Below, one piece after another: positions 29,085 to 41,225 of a stretch of DNA of 64,000 bases (the stretch's first letter is position 1; the number at the start of each line of letters is the position of its first letter). The notes below the pieces were generated by a model. The model was not told the DNA's origin. It saw only the letters and a program-made list of their open reading frames with translations, and made no database searches. The position numbers and the translations under genes were made by a program. The stretch spans positions 190,587,016-190,651,015 of the forward strand of contig OX465597.1 in the NCBI GenBank assembly GCA_950022295.1. Direction: 5' to 3'. The stretch comes from Bromus sterilis (lineage: Eukaryota; Streptophyta; Magnoliopsida; Poales; Poaceae).

Positions 29085-29810
29085 TGATGAGGACATCTCT
29101 ACTAATGTTACACCCACATATTCACCAACTACACATACTGGACCAGTTACTAGAGCACGTGCACGTCAACTAAATTATCAGGTACTTTCGTTTCTTGCGA
29201 ATCCTTCTAATGTTCATGAACATATGATGCTGCCTAAATTAGATACTTTTGTTTTGCTTATGAATGAAGGACCTAGCATGGACAAGAAGGACGGTCATTG
29301 GAGCGGGATCAAGCATGGAGAAGAAGGCGCGCGCGCGGGAAAGAACAATGGAGCTTCCAGTGGGGATTTTCGCACTATGAAGCCACCATAAGGCATGCAT
29401 GAAGGCTTGGACGAAATACATGAGATGCCACTTCATTATTTTCGTCCAAGAGCAATTATAGGTGCTGCGTCACCTTAATATTGGGCTGGGCCCATGTAAT
29501 TTCGAAATACCACATTATAGGCTGTTTTTAGAGTCCGTATGTGTGGGGAAACCGAGTTAGGGTTGTTTTCGGACCCCACCTCCAAGGGGTCACGAAAATC
29601 CCCTCTGTTCCCCCATATATACAGCCCTTAGGGCGTCGTTTAGACTTGGGTTTTAATTAGACTTAAGTTAGCCATAGCCGCAACTTCGAGCTCTTCGTTT
29701 GTGTCATCCGACCAGGCCAAGACCTCATTGAAACCCCAACTTTCGTAATCATTCATCTTATATTCGCAATATCCAGATTGCAATTCTTAGTTCTTGCTTG
29801 TTCTTCGATT
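29085..29810 (+). repeat. E3 5' LTR, truncated at its 3' end (726 bp)
   Basis: Starts TGATGAGGACATC and includes the TATA-like CCATATATACAG. It breaks off after GTTCTTCGATT, running directly into leader sequence (TTTTCGCACTTTTTCAG). GATT is shared by both sides of the deletion. Confidence 0.85.
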
Positions 29811-30285
29811 TTTTCGCACTTTTTCAGCCACCGCAGTCCCGCATCGCAAAAAAAAAAAGAAAAAAAGAGCAAAAAAAATATTCAGAGTGTGCTTCTCAGT
29901 TGATTACGTGCCGCGCCGTGCTTTCGTTGGTGTTTTAGGCTCGCGTCTCTAGTACGGTCCAGCCTAGGATCAGCACAGTACCGACGTTGAGTGTTTATTC
30001 AACTTTGCACCTCATTTTTGATTACTGTTGAGCTTTTTGCTACCATATTTGTCAAGCCTACCTACAACTCCACATATATTCTACTTCGTGCGGTTGACAC
30101 CTCCTGGCCATCGCTCTACCACATCTCTAAGAGTTTTGACCCGTTGGTTGTACATCACCACCTGCTGCTAGGTAAGAATCGGTAAGAACTAAAGAAAAGC
30201 TTGACGGATTTGTGCTTTCCACCACCCCACATCCCATTAGTAGAAGTAGGATCATACTTCTGTGTGTTTTCTATTTCTGCTAACC

Positions 30286-32565
30286 ATGCCAGGATCCCAT
30301 GATGAAGTGGCGCGGGATGCACCTGATTGGGAGAATATGACAAACAAAGCATTACATGATAAATTTGCACAAATGATGTCTGAACAGGTGAATGACATCG
30401 AGAACAGATTTACAGAGGCGATTGATGATGTGGAGAAGATGATCGACACCAAGCTCGACGCCAAGTTTACTGAGTTGCTCGCACGCTTACCTATACAGCC
30501 TGCGGCCGCTCCAGCACAACCACCGCCACCACGACGTGCACGACGTATTCTGTTTCCGGGTGGACAAGCTGCTGGTGCTCCTGCTGCTGCTGCAGTTACT
30601 GCTGCTGCTGCCTCTGACGTCGGCCAGGACGACAACTACGAGGGTGATTACGAGGAGGAGGTGGAACAAGAAGCGGCCCCCAACATTCGCCACGGTCGAC
30701 ACCAACCACCCCCTCAGGTACGCGATGATGAACATGTGCCTAAACTTAAATTGAATCTTAAGCCGTTTGAGGGTAGATATATTCCTGATGCTTATCTTAC
30801 TTGGGAGTTAGAAACTGAACAACGCTTTACATGTTTACAATATCCTGAAAATAGACGTGTTACTGCTGCTGTTTGTGAATTCACGGGGTTTGCATCTATT
30901 TGGTGGTCTGAACATTGTAGATTGCATGCTAATAATATTCCAACTACTTGGGCTGCTTTAAAAGATGCTATGCGTACTCGCTGGGTTCCTCCTTATTATC
31001 AACGTGAATTGCTACAAAAATTACAGCGTTTGAGACAAGGAAAAAATTCTGTAGAGGAATATTATCAAGAATTACAAACTGGATTGATTAGATGTGGCCT
31101 AGTAGAGGATAATGAAGCTATGTTTGCACGTTTTATAGGTGGCTTAAACAGGGAGATACAAACTATTCTAGAATACAAGGACTATGCTACTATTACTCGT
31201 TTGTTTCATCTTGCTTGTAAAGCTGAACGTGAAGTGCAGGATCGACAGGCCGCTACGAGACCTAACTTTTCTGCAGGACGAAATACATCATGGACATCGC
31301 GTGGACCTTCTACATCCACACGTCCTGCTGCACCACCATCTACTTCAACCGCTCATTCTTACAGGGAGCCACCAAAACAGCCAGCGCCACCATTCAAGGG
31401 TGCACACAGTGGTCCAGCAGCGAGTTCTTCTTCATCCATGGCTTCCACAGGGCAAACACGAGATCGTGATATTAAATGTCGCAGGTGCCAAGGTGGAGGT
31501 CACTTCGCAAAAGACTGTCCCTCCAAGCGTGTGATGATTATTACGGCGGATGGTGGGTATGAGTCAGCGAGCGACTATGATGAGGAGACTTTAGTTCTCA
31601 TTGCTCACGAGGAACAGGGTGCCCATGATGATGCTCATGATATAGAGTATATGGCTCCTGATGATGCAGATCAATATGCTAGTTTGGTTGCTCAACGTGT
31701 GTTAAGTGTGCAGGTATCGAAGGCCGAGCAAAACCAGAGGCATAATTTGTTCCACACAAAGGGAGTGGTGAAAGAACGTTCGGTTCACATCATCATTGAC
31801 GGAGGGAGTTGCAACAACTTGGCGAGCATGGAGTTGGTGGAGAAGCTATCTCTCACCACAAGACCACACCCCCATCCGTACTATATTCAGTGGTTTAACA
31901 ATAGTGGTAAGATTAAGGTAACGCGTTCTGTTCGTGTGCACTTTAGCATTGCTGCATATGCTGATTATGTTGATTGTGATGTGGTACCCATGCAAGCATG
32001 CTCTCTTTTACTTGGTAGACCATGGCAATTTGATAGGAATGTTGTACACCATGGTAGGACAAATCAGTTTACCCTGGTTCATCAGGATAAAACTATTGCT
32101 TTACTTCCTATGTCTCCTGAACAAATTGTGAAAGATGATCTTGCTAGAGCTAGTAAAGCTAAACAGGAGAAAAATAAGAGTGAAAATGAGATAGCAGCTA
32201 AAGAATATGAGCAACAACATAAGACTAATAGCAAATCTTCTTCTGCTGTTTCTAATGAAATTAAATTGACTAGTCCAACTTTGCTTGCTACTATGGTTGA
32301 TATTTCGGATTTGGATGTTAGTCAATTTGTGTGCTATGCTTTTGTGTGCAAAGAAGCTTTGTTTTCATTTGAGGAATTGCCTCCTTCTTTGCCTCCTGTT
32401 GTCACTGACCTTTTGCAGGAGTTTATTGACGTCTTTCCACAAGACGTACCATCGGGATTACCACCTATTCGAGGGATTGAGCATCAGATTGACTTAATTC
32501 CCGGTGCTTCGCTGCCCAACCGTGCGCCATACCGAACCAATCCGGAGGAGACAAAGGAGATTTAG
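30286..32565 (+). CDS. gag-pro: E3 Gag-protease frame, ends at a UAG before RT
   Basis: 759-aa frame from ATG 30286 with Gag, the CCHC zinc knuckle and the DGGS protease. It lacks about a dozen residues (AYEQPAGRPR region) found in other copies. It stops at a TAG (32563-32565) in KEI*RQVQELL, where intact copies have CAG. E4 has the same TAG at the same codon (55381-55383). The stop lies in the protease-RT linker, so Gag and PR could be made alone. Confidence 0.82.
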   Translation: MPGSHDEVARDAPDWENMTNKALHDKFAQMMSEQVNDIENRFTEAIDDVEKMIDTKLDAKFTELLARLPIQPAAAPAQPPPPRRARRILFPGGQAAGAPAAAAVTAAAASDVGQDDNYEGDYEEEVEQEAAPNIRHGRHQPPPQVRDDEHVPKLKLNLKPFEGRYIPDAYLTWELETEQRFTCLQYPENRRVTAAVCEFTGFASIWWSEHCRLHANNIPTTWAALKDAMRTRWVPPYYQRELLQKLQRLRQGKNSVEEYYQELQTGLIRCGLVEDNEAMFARFIGGLNREIQTILEYKDYATITRLFHLACKAEREVQDRQAATRPNFSAGRNTSWTSRGPSTSTRPAAPPSTSTAHSYREPPKQPAPPFKGAHSGPAASSSSSMASTGQTRDRDIKCRRCQGGGHFAKDCPSKRVMIITADGGYESASDYDEETLVLIAHEEQGAHDDAHDIEYMAPDDADQYASLVAQRVLSVQVSKAEQNQRHNLFHTKGVVKERSVHIIIDGGSCNNLASMELVEKLSLTTRPHPHPYYIQWFNNSGKIKVTRSVRVHFSIAAYADYVDCDVVPMQACSLLLGRPWQFDRNVVHHGRTNQFTLVHQDKTIALLPMSPEQIVKDDLARASKAKQEKNKSENEIAAKEYEQQHKTNSKSSSAVSNEIKLTSPTLLATMVDISDLDVSQFVCYAFVCKEALFSFEELPPSLPPVVTDLLQEFIDVFPQDVPSGLPPIRGIEHQIDLIPGASLPNRAPYRTNPEETKEI

Positions 32566-35346
32566 CGTCAAGTACAAGAGCTACTCGACAAAGGTTACAT
32601 ACGTGAATCCCTTAGTCCTTGTGCTGTTCCTGTTATATTAGTGCCTAAAAAGGATGGAACATGGCGTATGTGTGTTGATTGTCGAGCCATTAATAATATT
32701 ACTATTCGTTATCGTCATCCTATTCCTAGGTTAGATGATATGCTTGATGAATTAAGTGGCTCTACCATGTTTTCCAAAGTTGATTTGCGTAGTGGATACC
32801 ATCAAATTCGCATGAAATTAGGAGATGAATGGAAAACGGCATTTAAAACTAAGTTTGGATTATATGAGTGGTTAGTCATGCCTTTTGGGTTAACTAATGC
32901 ACCTAGCACTTTCATGAGATTAATGAACGAGGTTTTACGTGCTTTCATTGGACGATTTGTGGTAGTCTATTTTGATGATATACTGATTTATAGCAAATCT
33001 TTGGAGGAACATTTGGATCATTTACGTGCTGTTTTTATTGCTCTACGTAATGCACGTTTGTTTGGTAACCTTGGGAAGTGCACCTTTTGCACCGACCGAG
33101 TATCGTTTCTTGGCTATGTTGTTACTCCGCAGGGAATTGAAGTTGATAAAGCCAAGATCGAGGCGATTGAGAGTTGGCCGCAGCCCAAAACGGTCACACA
33201 AGTGAGAAGTTTTCTTGGCCTCGCTGGATTCTATAGGCGTTTTGTGAGAGATTTCAGCACCATTGCTGCACCTCTCAATGAGCTTACACGCAAGGATGTG
33301 CCTTTTACTTGGGGTACCGCACAGGAAGAAGCCTTCACGGTATTCAAAGATAAGTTAACACATGCTCCTTTGCTCCAACTTCCTGATTTTAATAAAACTT
33401 TTGAGCTTGAATGCGATGCTAGTGGGATTGGTTTGGGAGGTGTGTTATTACAAGATGCTAAACCTGTTGCATACTTTTCTGAAAAATTGAGTGGGCCTAG
33501 TCTGAACTATTCTACTTATGATAAGGAATTATATGCTCTTGTTCGGACATTAGAAACTTGGCAACATTATTTATGGCCCAAAGAATTTGTTATACATTCT
33601 GATCATGAATCTTTGAAACACATAAGAAGCCAAGCAAAACTTAATCGTAGACATGCTAAGTGGGTTGAATTTATTGAGACTTTCCCTTATGTCATTAAAC
33701 ACAAGAAGGGGAAAGATAATATTATTGCTGATGCTTTGTCTCGTCGTTATACTATGCTTTCACAACTTGACTTCAAGATATTCGGTTTAGAGACAATCAA
33801 AGATCAATATGTACATGATGCGGAATTTAAAGATGTTTTGCAGAATTGAAGAGAGGGTAGAACATGGAACAAATTTGTGCTTAATGATGGGTTTGTGTTC
33901 CGTTCTAACAAGCTATGCATTCTAGCTAGCTCTATTCGTCTTTTGTTGTTGCAGGAGGCGCATGGAGGAGGGTTAATGGGACATTTTGGCGTGAAGAAGA
34001 CGGAGGACGTACTTGCTACACATTTCTTTTGGCCAAAGATGAGACGGGATGTTGAGCGTTTTGTTGCTCGCTGCACTACATGTCAAAAAGCTAAGTCACG
34101 ACTCAATCCTCATGGTTTATACATGCCTTTACCTGTACCTAGTGTTCCGTGGGAGGACATATCCATGGACTTTGTTTTAGGCTTGCCTCGAACACAGAAG
34201 GGGAGGGATAGCATATTTGTTGTCGTGGATAGATTTTCTAAGATGGCACATTTTATACCATGTCATAAAAGCGATGATGCTACTAATGTTGCTGATTTAT
34301 TCTTTCGAGAGATTATTCGCTTACATGGTGTGCCCAATACTATTGTCTCGGATCGTGATACTAAGTTTCTTAGCCATTTTTTGAGATGCTTATGGGCTAA
34401 GTTGGGGACTAAACTACTTTTTAGTACTACATGTCATCCCCAAACTGATGGACAAACTGAAGTAGTCAATAGGACTTTGTCTACTATGCTTAGGGCTGTT
34501 TTAAAGAGTAACTTGAAAATGTGGGAAGAATGTTTACCTCATATTGAATTTGCTTATAATCGTTCATTTCATTCTACCACTAAAATGTGCCCTTTTGAGA
34601 TTGTTTATGGTTTTCTACCTCGTGCACCTATTGATTTGCTTCCTCTTCCATCTTCGGAGAAGGTTAATTTTGATGCTAAGCAACGTGCTGAATTGATATT
34701 AAAAATGCATGAGTTAACTAAAGAAAACATTCAGAAAATGAATGCTAGATACAAGCTTGCTAGTGATAAGGGTAGAAAGCGTGTTGTGTTTGAACCAGGA
34801 GATCTTGTTTGGTTACATCTACGTAAAGATAGGTTTCCTGATTTGCGCAAGTCTAAGTTAATGCCACGAGCTGATGGTCCCTTTAAGGTTTTACAGAAAA
34901 TTAACGATAATGCATATAAACTTGAGCTACCTGCAGATTTTGGGGTTAGTCCCACATTTAACATTGCAGATTTGAAACCTTATTTGGGAGAAGATAATGA
35001 GCTTCCGTCGAGGACGACTTCAATTCAAGAAGGGGAGGATGATGAGGACATCTCTACTAATGTTACACCCACATCTTCACCAACTACACATACTGGACCA
35101 GTTACTAGAGCACGTGCACGTCAACTAAATTATCAGGTACTTTCGTTTCTTGCGAATCCTTCTAATGTTCATGAACATATTATGCTGCCTAAATTAGATA
35201 CTTTTGTTTTGCTTATGAATGAAGGACCTAGCATGGACAAGAAGGACGGTCATTGGAGCGGGATCAAGCATGGAGAAGAAGGTACGCGCGCGGGAAAGAA
35301 CAATGGAGCTTCCAGTGGGGATTTTCGCACTTTGAAGCCACCATAA
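32566..35346 (+). pseudogene. pol: E3 RT-RNaseH-IN region with a second nonsense codon
   Basis: In frame with the upstream Gag-PR after the TAG. Contains YFDDILIYS, ECDASGIGLGG, the HHCC finger and D,D(35)E integrase motifs. A TGA at 33847-33849 replaces the conserved Cys of QNCREGRTW, splitting RNase H from integrase. The tail reads on into the 3' LTR with TRARARQLNYQVLSFL, stopping at 35346. Not expected to give a full polymerase-integrase. Confidence 0.85.
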
Positions 35347-35956
35347 GGCATGCATGAAGGCTTGGACGAAATATACGAGATGCCACTTCATTATTTTTGT
35401 CCAGGAGCAATTATAGGTGCTGCGTCACCTTAATATTGGGCTGGGCCCATGTAATTTCGAAATACCACATTATAGGCTGTTTTTAGAGTCCGTATGTGTG
35501 GGGAAACCGAGTTAGGGTTGTTTTCGGACCCCACCTCCAAGGGGTCACGAAAATCCCCTCTGTTCCCCCATATATACAGCCCTTAGGGCGTCGTTTAGGC
35601 TTGGGTTTTAATTAGACTTAAGTTAGCCATAGCCGCAACTTCGAGCTCTTCGTTTGTGTCATCCGACCAGGCCAAGACCTCATTGGAACCCCAACTTTCA
35701 TAATCATTCATCTTATATTCGCAATATCCAGATTGCAATTCTTAGTTCTTGCTTGTTCTTCGATTGCTTGCAGGAAATAGACCTTCGTGGTCAGGTTGAT
35801 CGTGCATCCGCGGGATCAATAACCTCTCGGAGTTGGCTTAGCGATTGCTAAGGCGCAACGTCTTCGCACGTTCGTAGTCGGGTCGTGAAAGTCTACTCCA
35901 TCAAAAATCGATCTCCATTATCTCATCGAAACGTCGGGACACCTTCGCCTCTATCA
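35040..35956 (+). repeat. E3 3' LTR (917 bp)
   Basis: Full LTR, TGATGAGG to CTCTATCA, preceded by the polypurine tract GAAGGGGAGGA (35029-35039). Shares the TTAGACTTAAG variant with the E3 5' LTR. Confidence 0.9.
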
Positions 35957-36528
35957 CCACTTCATTATTTTCGTCCAAGAGCAATTATAGGTGCTGCGTC
36001 ACCTTAATATTGGGCTGGGCCCATGTAATTTCGAAATACCACATTATAGGCTGTTTTTAGAGTCCGTATGTGTGGGGAAACCGAGTTAGGGTTGTTTTCG
36101 GACCCCACCTACAAGGGGTCACGAAAATCCCCTCTGTTCCCCCATATATACAGCCCTTAGGGCGTCGTTTAGACTTGGGTTTTAATTAGATTAAAGTTAG
36201 CCATAGCCGCAACTTCGAGCTCTTCGTTTGTGTCATCCGACCAGGCCAAGACCTCATTGGAACCCCAACTTTCGTAATCATTCATCTTATATTCGCAATA
36301 TCCAGATTGCAATTCTTAGTTCTTGCTTGTTCTTCGATTGCTTGCAGGAATTAGACCTTCGTGGTCAGGTTGATCGTGCATCCGCGGGATCAATAAACTC
36401 TCGGAGTTGGTTTAGCGATTGCTAAGGCGCAACGTCTTCGCACGTTCGTAGTCGGATCGTGAAATTCGCCTCCACCATAATCGATCTCCACCATCTCATC
36501 GAAACATCGGGACACCCCGCCTCTATCA
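35957..36528 (+). repeat. E4 5' LTR, lacking its 5' third (572 bp)
   Basis: Begins mid-LTR at CCACTTCATTATTT, directly after the last base of the E3 3' LTR, and ends CTCTATCA. Keeps the TATA-like region near 36146-36157. Confidence 0.85.
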
Positions 36529-36530
36529 AG

Positions 36531-36541
36531 TGGTATCAGAT
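36531..36541 (+). promoter_or_regulatory. E4 primer-binding site
   Basis: TGGTATCAGAT after the AG spacer; initiator-Met tRNA type. Confidence 0.85.
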
Positions 36542-37628
36542 TTCCAGGTTGCTCGGTGAGATTTACCAGTTTTCATAGTCTAGATTGGTTCTGTTCTTCA
36601 TACCTACAGTCCACGAAAAAGCCAACAAAAAAAAATTAGGGTTAGATCATCACGTCCCAAGACAGTCCTAGCCTTTGTCCAGTTTTCTTTTCAGTACTTG
36701 CTTTGTTGAATGTACGGTTGCATCGTTGTGTCAAGTTGCTGATCTTAGCGTCTAGTTCCCTTAGAGTTTCGAGTTCTGATCATAGTTTGTCACACCGCCG
36801 CCGCACAGTAGTACGCCGCCACGTTTCCGCCAATCCGAGTCCAGATACACCACCACGTTCCGCCAAGTCGAGTCCATATACAGCACCACGACCTACCAAT
36901 CCGAGTTGAGTTCCATCACCCGTTCGGTTTGTGATCTCTCCTTGGCCAGATTAGTTTGAGTTGATTAGAGTCGGATTTCACCAATCTTTGTCGTACGTAG
37001 AAGAGGGTGATTTCCAAAAAAAAAAAAGTCTGGCACGCTTTCCAGAGCAGTTTTTAGGCCAAAAATTTCGGGGGTAAATTTTTTTTTCGCCCATACGTTC
37101 CTTAGGTCCAGAAACTCATTTTGAGACGTTCGCCACCATAGTGATTTTTTCGCACTTTTTCAGCCACCGCAGTCCCGCATCGCAAAAAAAAAGAAAAAAA
37201 GAGAAAAAAAAAAGAAAAAAAAATTCAGAGTGTGCTTCTCAGTTGAATACGTGCCGCGCCGTGCTTTCTTTGGTGTTTTAGGCTCGCGTCTCTAGTACGG
37301 TCTAGCCTAGGATCAGCACAGTACCGACGTTGAGTGTTTATTCAACTTTGCATCTCTGTTTTGATTACTGTTGAGCTTTTTGCTACCATATTTGTCAAGC
37401 CTACCTACAGCTCCACATATATTCTACTTCGTGCGGTTGACACCTCCTGGCCATCGCTCTACCACATCTCTGAGAGTTTTGACCCGTTGGTTGTACATCA
37501 CCACCTGCTGCTAGGTAAGAATAGGTAAGAACGAAAGAGAAGCTTGACGGATTTGTGCTTTCCACCACCCCACATCCCATTAGTAGAAGTAGGATCATAT
37601 TTCTGTGTGTTTTCTATTTCTGCTAACC
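36542..37628 (+). other. E4 leader
   Basis: About 1.1 kb, non-coding, with the conserved A-rich tracts (about 37016-37028 and 37183-37223) and CTAGGTAAGAAT (37510-37521) before gag. Confidence 0.72.
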
Positions 37629-39237
37629 ATGCCAGGATCCCATGATGAAGTGGCGCGGGATGCACCCGATTGGGAGAATATGACAAACAAAGCGTTACAT
37701 GATAAATTTGCACAAATGATGTCTGAACAGGTGAATGACATCGAGAACAGATTTACAAAGGCGATTGATGGTGTGGAGAAGATGATCGACACCAAGCTCG
37801 ACGCCAAGTTTACTTACTTGCTCGCACGCCTACCTGCACAGCCTACGGCCGCTCCAGCACAGCCACCGCCACCACGACGTGCACGACGTATTCTGTTTCC
37901 GGGCATGACAAGCTGCTGGTGCTCCTGCGGCTGCTGCAGTTGCTACTATTGCTGCTGCTTCTGACGTCGGCCAGGACGACAACTACGAGGGTGATTACGA
38001 GGAGGAGGTGGAACAGGAAGCGGCCTATGAGCAGCCAGCTAGGCGTCCACGTCCCAACATTCTCCACGGTCGACACCAACCACCCCCTCAGGTACGCGAT
38101 GATGAACATGTGCCTAAACTTAAATTGAATCTTAAGCCGTTTGAGGGTAGATATATTCCTGATGCTTATCTTACTTGGGAGTTAGAAACTGAACAACGCT
38201 TTACATGTTTACAATATCCTGAGAATAGACGTGTTACTGCTGCTGTTTCTGAATTCACGGGTTTTGCATCTATTTGGTGGTCTGAACATTGTAGATTGCA
38301 TGCTAATAATATTCCAGCTACTTGGGCTGCTTTAAAAGATGCTATGCGTACTCGCTGGGTTCCTCCTTATTATCAACGTGAATTGCTACAAAAATTACAG
38401 CGTTTGAGACAAGGCAAAAATTCTGTAGAGGAATATTATCAAGAATTACAAACTGGATTGATTAGATGTGGCCTAGTAGAGGATAATGAAGCTATGTTTG
38501 CACGTTTTATAGGTGGCTTAAACAGGGAGATACAAACTATTCTAGAATACAAGGACTATGCTACTATTACTCGTTTGTTTCATCTTGCTTGTAAAGCTGA
38601 ACGTGAAGTGCAGGATCGACAGGCCGCTACGAGACCTAACTTTTCTGCAGGACGAAATACATCATGGACATCGCGTGGACCTTCTACATCCACACGTCCT
38701 GCTGCACCACCATCTACTTCAACCGCTCATTCTTACAGGGAGCCACCAAAACAGCCAGCGCCACCATTCAAGGGTGCACAGAGTGGTCCAGCAGCGAGTT
38801 CTTCTTCATCCATGGCTTCCACAGGGCAAACACGAGATCGTGATATTAAATGTCGCAGGTGCCAAGGTGGAGGTCACTTCGCAAAAGACTGTCCCTCCAA
38901 GCGTGTGATGATTATTACGCCAAATGGTGGGTATTAGTCAGCGAGCGACTATGATGAGGAGACTTTAGTTCTCATTGCTCACGAGGAACAGGGTGCCCAT
39001 GATGATGCTCATGATATAGAGTATATGGCTCCTGATGATGCAGATCAATATGCTAGTTTGGTTGCTCAACATGTGTTAAGTGTGCAGGTATCGAAGGCCG
39101 AGCAAAACCAGAGGCATAATTTGTTCCACACAAAGGGAGTGGTGAAAGAACGTTCGGTTCGCATCATCATTGACGGAGGGAGTTGCAACAACTTGGCGAG
39201 CATGGAGTTGGTGGAGAAGCTATCTCTCACCACAAGA
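37629..39237 (+). pseudogene. gag-pro: E4 gag-protease 5' part, frameshifted and with a stop
   Basis: Starts at ATG 37629. An extra base near 37913 (CCGGGCATGACAAG against CCGGGTGGACAAG in E3) shifts the frame; the main frame resumes from about 38008 with the capsid region and CCHC knuckle. A TAG at 38935-38937 replaces the GAG of GGYESAS. The protease motif DGGSCNN is present, and the frame is cut by E5 in the codons after LSLTTR. Non-functional. Confidence 0.85.
39233..39237. repeat. Target-site duplication of E5 (left copy, CAAGA)
   Basis: CAAGA here and at 54677-54681; removing E5 and one copy restores a collinear protease region. Confidence 0.93.
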
Positions 39238-40153
39238 TGATGAGGACATCCCTACTAATGTTACACCCATACCCTCACCAACTACACATACTGGACCAGT
39301 TACTAGAGCACGTGCACATCAACTAAATTATCAGGTACTTTCGTTTCTTGCGAATCCTTCTATTGTTCATGAACATATGATGCTGCCTAAATTAGATACT
39401 TTTGTTTTGCTTATGAATGAAGGACCTAGCATGGACAAGAAGGATGGTCATTGGAGCGGGATCAAGAATGGACAAGAAGGTGCGCGCGGGGGAAAGTACA
39501 GTGGAGCTTCCAGTGGGGATTTTCGCACGTTGAAGCCACCATAAGGCATGCATGAAGGCTTGGACGGAATACACGAGATGCCACTTCATTATTTTCGTCC
39601 AAGAGCAATTATAGGTGCTGCGTCACCTTAATATTGGGCTGGGCCCATGTAATTTCGAAATACCACATTATAGGCTGTTTTTCGAGTCCGTATGTGTGGG
39701 GAAACCGAGTTAGGGTTGTTTTCGGACCCCACCTCCAAGGGGTCACGAAAATCCCCTCTGTTCCCCCATATATACAGCCCTTAGGGCGTCGTTTAGACTT
39801 GGGTTTTAATTAGATTAAAGTTAGCCATAGCCGCAACTTCGAGCTCTTCGTTTGTGTCATCCGACCAGGCCAAGACCTCATTGGAACCTCAACTTTCGTA
39901 ATCATTCATCTTATATTCGCAATATCCAGATTGCAATTCTTAGTTCTTGCTTGTTCTTCGATTGCTTGCAGGAATTAGACCTTCGTGGTCAGGTTGATCA
40001 TGCATCCGCGGGATCAATAACCTCTCGGAGTTGGTTTAGCGATCGCTAAGGCGCAACGTCTTCGCACGTTCGTAGTCGGATCGTGAAAGTCGTCTCCACC
40101 ATAATCGATCTACACCATCTCATCGAAACATCGGGACACCTTCGCCTCTATCA
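39238..40153 (+). repeat. E5 5' LTR (916 bp)
   Basis: TGATGAGGACATCCC to CTCTATCA. TATA-like CATATATACAG at about 39768-39777. Its LTR-encoded tail frame is a duplicate of the polyprotein end. Confidence 0.92.
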
Positions 40154-40155
40154 AG

Positions 40156-40166
40156 TGGTATCAGAT
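40156..40166 (+). promoter_or_regulatory. E5 primer-binding site
   Basis: TGGTATCAGAT following the AG spacer after the LTR. Confidence 0.86.
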
Positions 40167-41225
40167 TTCCAGGTTGCTCGGTGAGATTTACCAGTTTTCC
40201 TAAGTCTAGATTGGTTCTGTTCTTCATACCTACAGTCCAAGAAAAAGCCAACAAAAAAAATTAGGGTTAGATCATCACGTCCCAAGACAGTCCTAGCCTT
40301 TGTCCAGTTTTCTTTTCAGTACTTTCTTTGTTGAATTTACGGTTGCATCGTTGTGTCAAGTTGCTGATCTTAGCGTCTAGTTCCCTTAGAGTTTCGAGTT
40401 CTGATCACAGTTTGCCACGTCGCCGCCGCACCAGTAGTCATCCTACCACGTTCCGCCAATCCGAGTCCAGATACACCACCACGTTCCGCCAAGCAGAGTC
40501 CATATACACCACCACGTCTCACGAGTCCGAGTTGAGTTCCACCATCAGTACGGTTCCTGATATATCCGTAGCCAGAATAGTTTTGAGTTGATTAGAGTCG
40601 GATTTCACCAATCTTTTGTCGTACGTAGAAGAGGGTGATTTCCAAAAAAAAAAAACTCGTTTTTCAGAGCAGTACAGTCTGGCACGCTTTTCATAGCAGT
40701 TTTTAGGCCAAAATTTTCAGGGGTAAAAAAATTTCGTGCCCATACGTTCCTTAGGTCCAGAAACTCGTTTTGAGACGTTCGCCACCATAGTGATTTTTTC
40801 GCACTTTTTCAGCCACCGCAGTCCCGCATCGCAGAAAAAAAAAGAGAAAAAAAAAAGAGAGAGAAAAAAAAAATTCAGAGTGTGCTTCACAGTTCTTACG
40901 TGCCGCGCCGTGCTTTCGTTGGTGTTTTAGGCTCGCGTCTCTAGTACGGTCTAGCCTAGGATCAGCACAGTACCGACGTTGAGTGTTTATTCAGCTTTGC
41001 ATCTCTGTTTTGATTACTGTTGATCTTTTTGCTACCATATTTGTCAAGCCTACCTACAGCTCCACATATATCCTACATCGTGCGCTTTGACACCTCCTGG
41101 CCATCGCTCTACCATATCTCCGAGAGTTTTGACCCGTTAGTTGTACATCACCACCTGCTGCTAGGTAAGAATCGGTAAGAACGTAAGAAAAGCTTGACGG
41201 ATTTGTGCTTTCCACCACCCCACAT
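40167..41225 (+). other. E5 leader, part before E6
   Basis: Non-coding, with A-rich tracts at 40645-40657 and 40832-40873. Ends with CACAT (41221-41225), the left TSD of E6. The last leader bases are at 48920-48976. Confidence 0.75.

Larger units (their letters stand above)
29085..35956 (+). mobile_element. E3: broken family A retrotransposon
   Basis: Plus-strand element with a truncated 5' LTR (29085-29810), a deletion that removes the LTR end, PBS and much of the leader, a polyprotein region with two nonsense codons (30286-35346) and a full 3' LTR (35040-35956). No TSD is visible: left flank AGTTT, right flank CCACT. The right flank is the interior of another family A LTR (E4), so E3 probably entered the E4 5' LTR and a later recombination removed E4's LTR start. 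Cannot transpose on its own. Confidence 0.83.
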
